From contig JBLNBX010000222.1 in assembly GCA_050260275.1 (NCBI GenBank), positions 1 through 6,510 on the forward strand: DNA of 6,510 bases, given 5' to 3'. Both the position numbers and the translations under genes were made by a program. Shown one piece after another: positions 4,888 through 6,510 of this stretch. This stretch comes from DATMXS01 sp050260275. Its GTDB lineage: Bacteria; Acidobacteriota; Terriglobia; Bryobacterales; Bryobacteraceae. Position 1 is the first letter of the stretch. Every line of letters begins with the position of its first letter. The notes beneath the pieces are model-generated. The model was not told where the DNA came from. It searched no databases and saw only the letters and a list, made by a program, of their open reading frames with translations.

Positions 4888-6510
4888 TCAGCCCGCCTTT
4901 CTGTGGCGGCGGTAGCGGCGGTAGTAATCGCCATAGGTCGGAAACTCGCCTTTGTCGATCCTCCAGTCGTTGAGCACAGTCCCCAGCACAGGGATGCCGT
5001 CCTGCTGCAACCGCGCGCATGTCGCTCGGAGCGTATCGCGGCTGGTCCGGTTGGCGCGGGCGACCACGATGGCGCCATCCGATTCCCGCCCGATCACGCG
5101 GCTATCCGAGTACAGGATGATTGGCGCGCTATCGCAGAGCACGAAGTCGAACAGCATCCTGAGCCGGTTCATCAGAGCGTGCAGGTTGGGCGAGTGCAGC
5201 AAGCGAGGGATCGCAGCCGTGCCCGGCCCGCTCGGCAGAACCCACAGGTTGGGGATGCGCGTGGCGCGCGCGACGCTCTCGACCGAGGCTTCGCGATCGT
5301 CTACCGGCTCCTGGAGCAGATCCGTAAGCCCCCAGTCGTTGCAAATGTCGAACACCTCGTGCAGGCGTGGCCGGCGCAGGTCCCCGTCGATAAGGAGAAC
5401 GCGCCGTCCCGTTTCCGCAAGGGCGATGCCGAGGTTGGTGAGGACGGTCGTTTTTCCGACCATCGCCTCGGCGCTCGTGATGACCAGCGCCCGTCCCCGT
5501 GCGCCGCCGTTCCCGAAGGGGTCGGCGGATGCCGAGCCGAACAGGATAGAGGCGAGCGTGGCGCGATATGCCTCGCTCAGCAGCGACGAGTCGTGATTCC
5601 ATGTGACGAGCGCGAGATCGCCGTTATCCTTGTGAGGCATGAGGCGGCGTACGCCAAGGCCGCGGTCGTCGCGCGCCGAAGGTATGACGCCGAGTTCGGG
5701 AACCTCGAGCAGCACCGCGTCACCGGGCCGGGTGACGCGTCCGGACCGCTCGCGCACAAATACTAACGCAACGCCTCCGGCAAGGCCCATCGCGAGCCCC
5801 AGTGCGACATTGAGCGGGACGTTGGGCCGGTACGGCCGCGATGGCGGCCGGGCGGGGTCAATGATCCGCACGTTGCTGGCGCTCAGGGCCGAAGCGACGC
5901 CGGCTTCCTTCACCCGCGTCAGCATGGAGTCGTAGAGCGCCTGGGTGGTGTCGAGTTCATGTTTGCGCACGTTGTACGCTGCCGCCTTACCGGCCTGGTT
6001 CTCCGCCTCCACCAACTGGCGGGTGTAGGATTCTGCGACTCTCTTCTCGAGGTCCGCGGCGGCTTCGTATTCTGCGCGCAGGCGGCCGAGGATCTCGGCG
6101 CGCTCGCGTTTGATCGCCTCGTTCACCTCAGCGAGCTGATTGTTGAGGCGCTGAACGCGATAGTGAGTGGGGGTAAGGACGGCTGTGAGATCCGCGATCT
6201 CGCGGCGGAGGCGTTCGCGTTCGGTCTGGTAGTCGCGGATCGCGCCCGTGGTCACGATGTCCGGAAGCGCCTCTATCGGGCTGCGGAGGGCGGCCTCGAA
6301 GCGCGCCTGTTTGGCCGCCCGGTCGGTCTCCGCGGCCGCCAGCGCCTGCTGCACCTGGCGCGTCCGCTCTTCGGCCAGCGTCAGGGGGCCGGCGGCGAAC
6401 GTGAGCCCCGAGGTTCGCATGTAAGCTTCCAACTCGCGCCGGCTCTCATCGAGTTTCGTCTTCAGCGCCGCGGCCTCCCGCGTCAGCCACTCTGTGGTGT
6501 TGCGGACCAG
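4888..6510 (-). CDS. Polysaccharide copolymerase with BY-kinase domain (Wzz/GumC-Wzc type), 5' end cut by window edge
   Basis: The frame is open from the right edge (540 codons visible) to TGA at 4890-4888. The N-terminal membrane helix and most of the Wzz domain are outside the window. Residues 1-180 of the fragment are long charged helices typical of the periplasmic coiled coil. The GNVR-type segment SNVRIIDPARPPSRPYRPN (about 212-230) precedes the second membrane helix (about 232-252). The cytoplasmic tyrosine kinase domain follows, with SEAYRATL (312-319), Walker A SAEAMVGKTT (346-355; nt 5446-5475), Walker A' VLLIDGDLRRP (371-381), Walker B FVLCDSAP (456-463), and a tyrosine cluster YGDYYRRY (526-533; nt 4912-4935). 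Family knowledge: such proteins set chain length of exported polysaccharide, and cycles of tail autophosphorylation control assembly with the export machinery. Oddities are AMV where most relatives have PGE before GKT/GKS, and loss of the last arginine of the EX2RX2R oligomerisation motif (EAYRATL). The TTG at 6432 opens the residue LEAY and is not a real start, since conserved helix (NTTEWLTREAAALKTKL) lies upstream. Confidence 0.95.
   Translation of the reverse strand: MVRNTTEWLTREAAALKTKLDESRRELEAYMRTSGLTFAAGPLTLAEERTRQVQQALAAAETDRAAKQARFEAALRSPIEALPDIVTTGAIRDYQTERERLRREIADLTAVLTPTHYRVQRLNNQLAEVNEAIKRERAEILGRLRAEYEAAADLEKRVAESYTRQLVEAENQAGKAAAYNVRKHELDTTQALYDSMLTRVKEAGVASALSASNVRIIDPARPPSRPYRPNVPLNVALGLAMGLAGGVALVFVRERSGRVTRPGDAVLLEVPELGVIPSARDDRGLGVRRLMPHKDNGDLALVTWNHDSSLLSEAYRATLASILFGSASADPFGNGGARGRALVITSAEAMVGKTTVLTNLGIALAETGRRVLLIDGDLRRPRLHEVFDICNDWGLTDLLQEPVDDREASVESVARATRIPNLWVLPSGPGTAAIPRLLHSPNLHALMNRLRMLFDFVLCDSAPIILYSDSRVIGRESDGAIVVARANRTSRDTLRATCARLQQDGIPVLGTVLNDWRIDKGEFPTYGDYYRRYRRHRKAG

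Noticed and set aside
4518..5078. Minus-strand open frame of 186 codons across the kinase end and flippase start
   Set aside because: It overlaps the kinase C-terminus in another frame and owes its length to the homopolymer region, which has no stops in any frame. The product is an arginine/proline-rich shadow.
4861..5766. Plus-strand open frame (301 codons) opposite the kinase domain
   Set aside because: The minus strand has Walker A, A', B and the tyrosine tail in the correct order. The plus-strand product has no recognisable features.

Overview
The window is a stretch of a GC-rich bacterial chromosome (about 60-65% G+C by eye). It holds the 3' part of one gene cluster for making and exporting a cell-surface polysaccharide. 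All genes lie on the minus strand, so transcription runs from right to left. The gene set, a membrane copolymerase fused to a BY-kinase followed by flippase and polymerase/ligase-type membrane proteins, points to a bacterium using a Wzx/Wzy-type export route, most likely diderm. Phylum-level assignment is not safe from this sequence; an Acidobacteriota- or Proteobacteria-like soil bacterium is only a guess.

Layout in transcription order: (1) 6510-4888, a chain-length regulator/tyrosine autokinase (Wzz/GumC type with cytoplasmic BY-kinase) whose N-terminus lies beyond the right edge. (2) A short gap containing an ATG at 4854 and an extreme G-homopolymer region (4731-4789), leading into a MOP-superfamily polysaccharide flippase (intact frame 4669-3239). 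(3) A family 2 glycosyltransferase (3242-2319). (4) A Wzy_C/O-antigen-ligase-like membrane protein (2322-1003). (5) A 41-codon ORF (1006-881). (6) A family 4 glycosyltransferase (884-1) cut by the left edge.

From the flippase onward, every junction is a four-base ATGA overlap of stop and start, so the genes are probably translationally coupled and expressed as one operon. The inferred division of labour is as follows: the two glycosyltransferases add sugars to a lipid-linked repeat unit, the flippase moves it across the inner membrane, the Wzy-like protein polymerises or ligates it, and the copolymerase/kinase sets chain length through phosphorylation of its tyrosine-rich tail.

Three points deserve a second look. 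The C-rich coding-strand tract at the 5' end of the flippase (runs of 20, 12 and 9 identical bases in a 39-base repeat) puts the best upstream start out of frame; this is either a phase-variation switch or a sequencing/assembly artefact. The 41-codon ORF between the polymerase/ligase and the last glycosyltransferase carries the best Shine-Dalgarno sequence I found in the window. The kinase has an atypical Walker A motif and an incomplete oligomerisation motif. No RNA genes, CRISPR arrays, insertion sequences, promoters or terminators were recognised, and there is no gene-free stretch over 300 bases.
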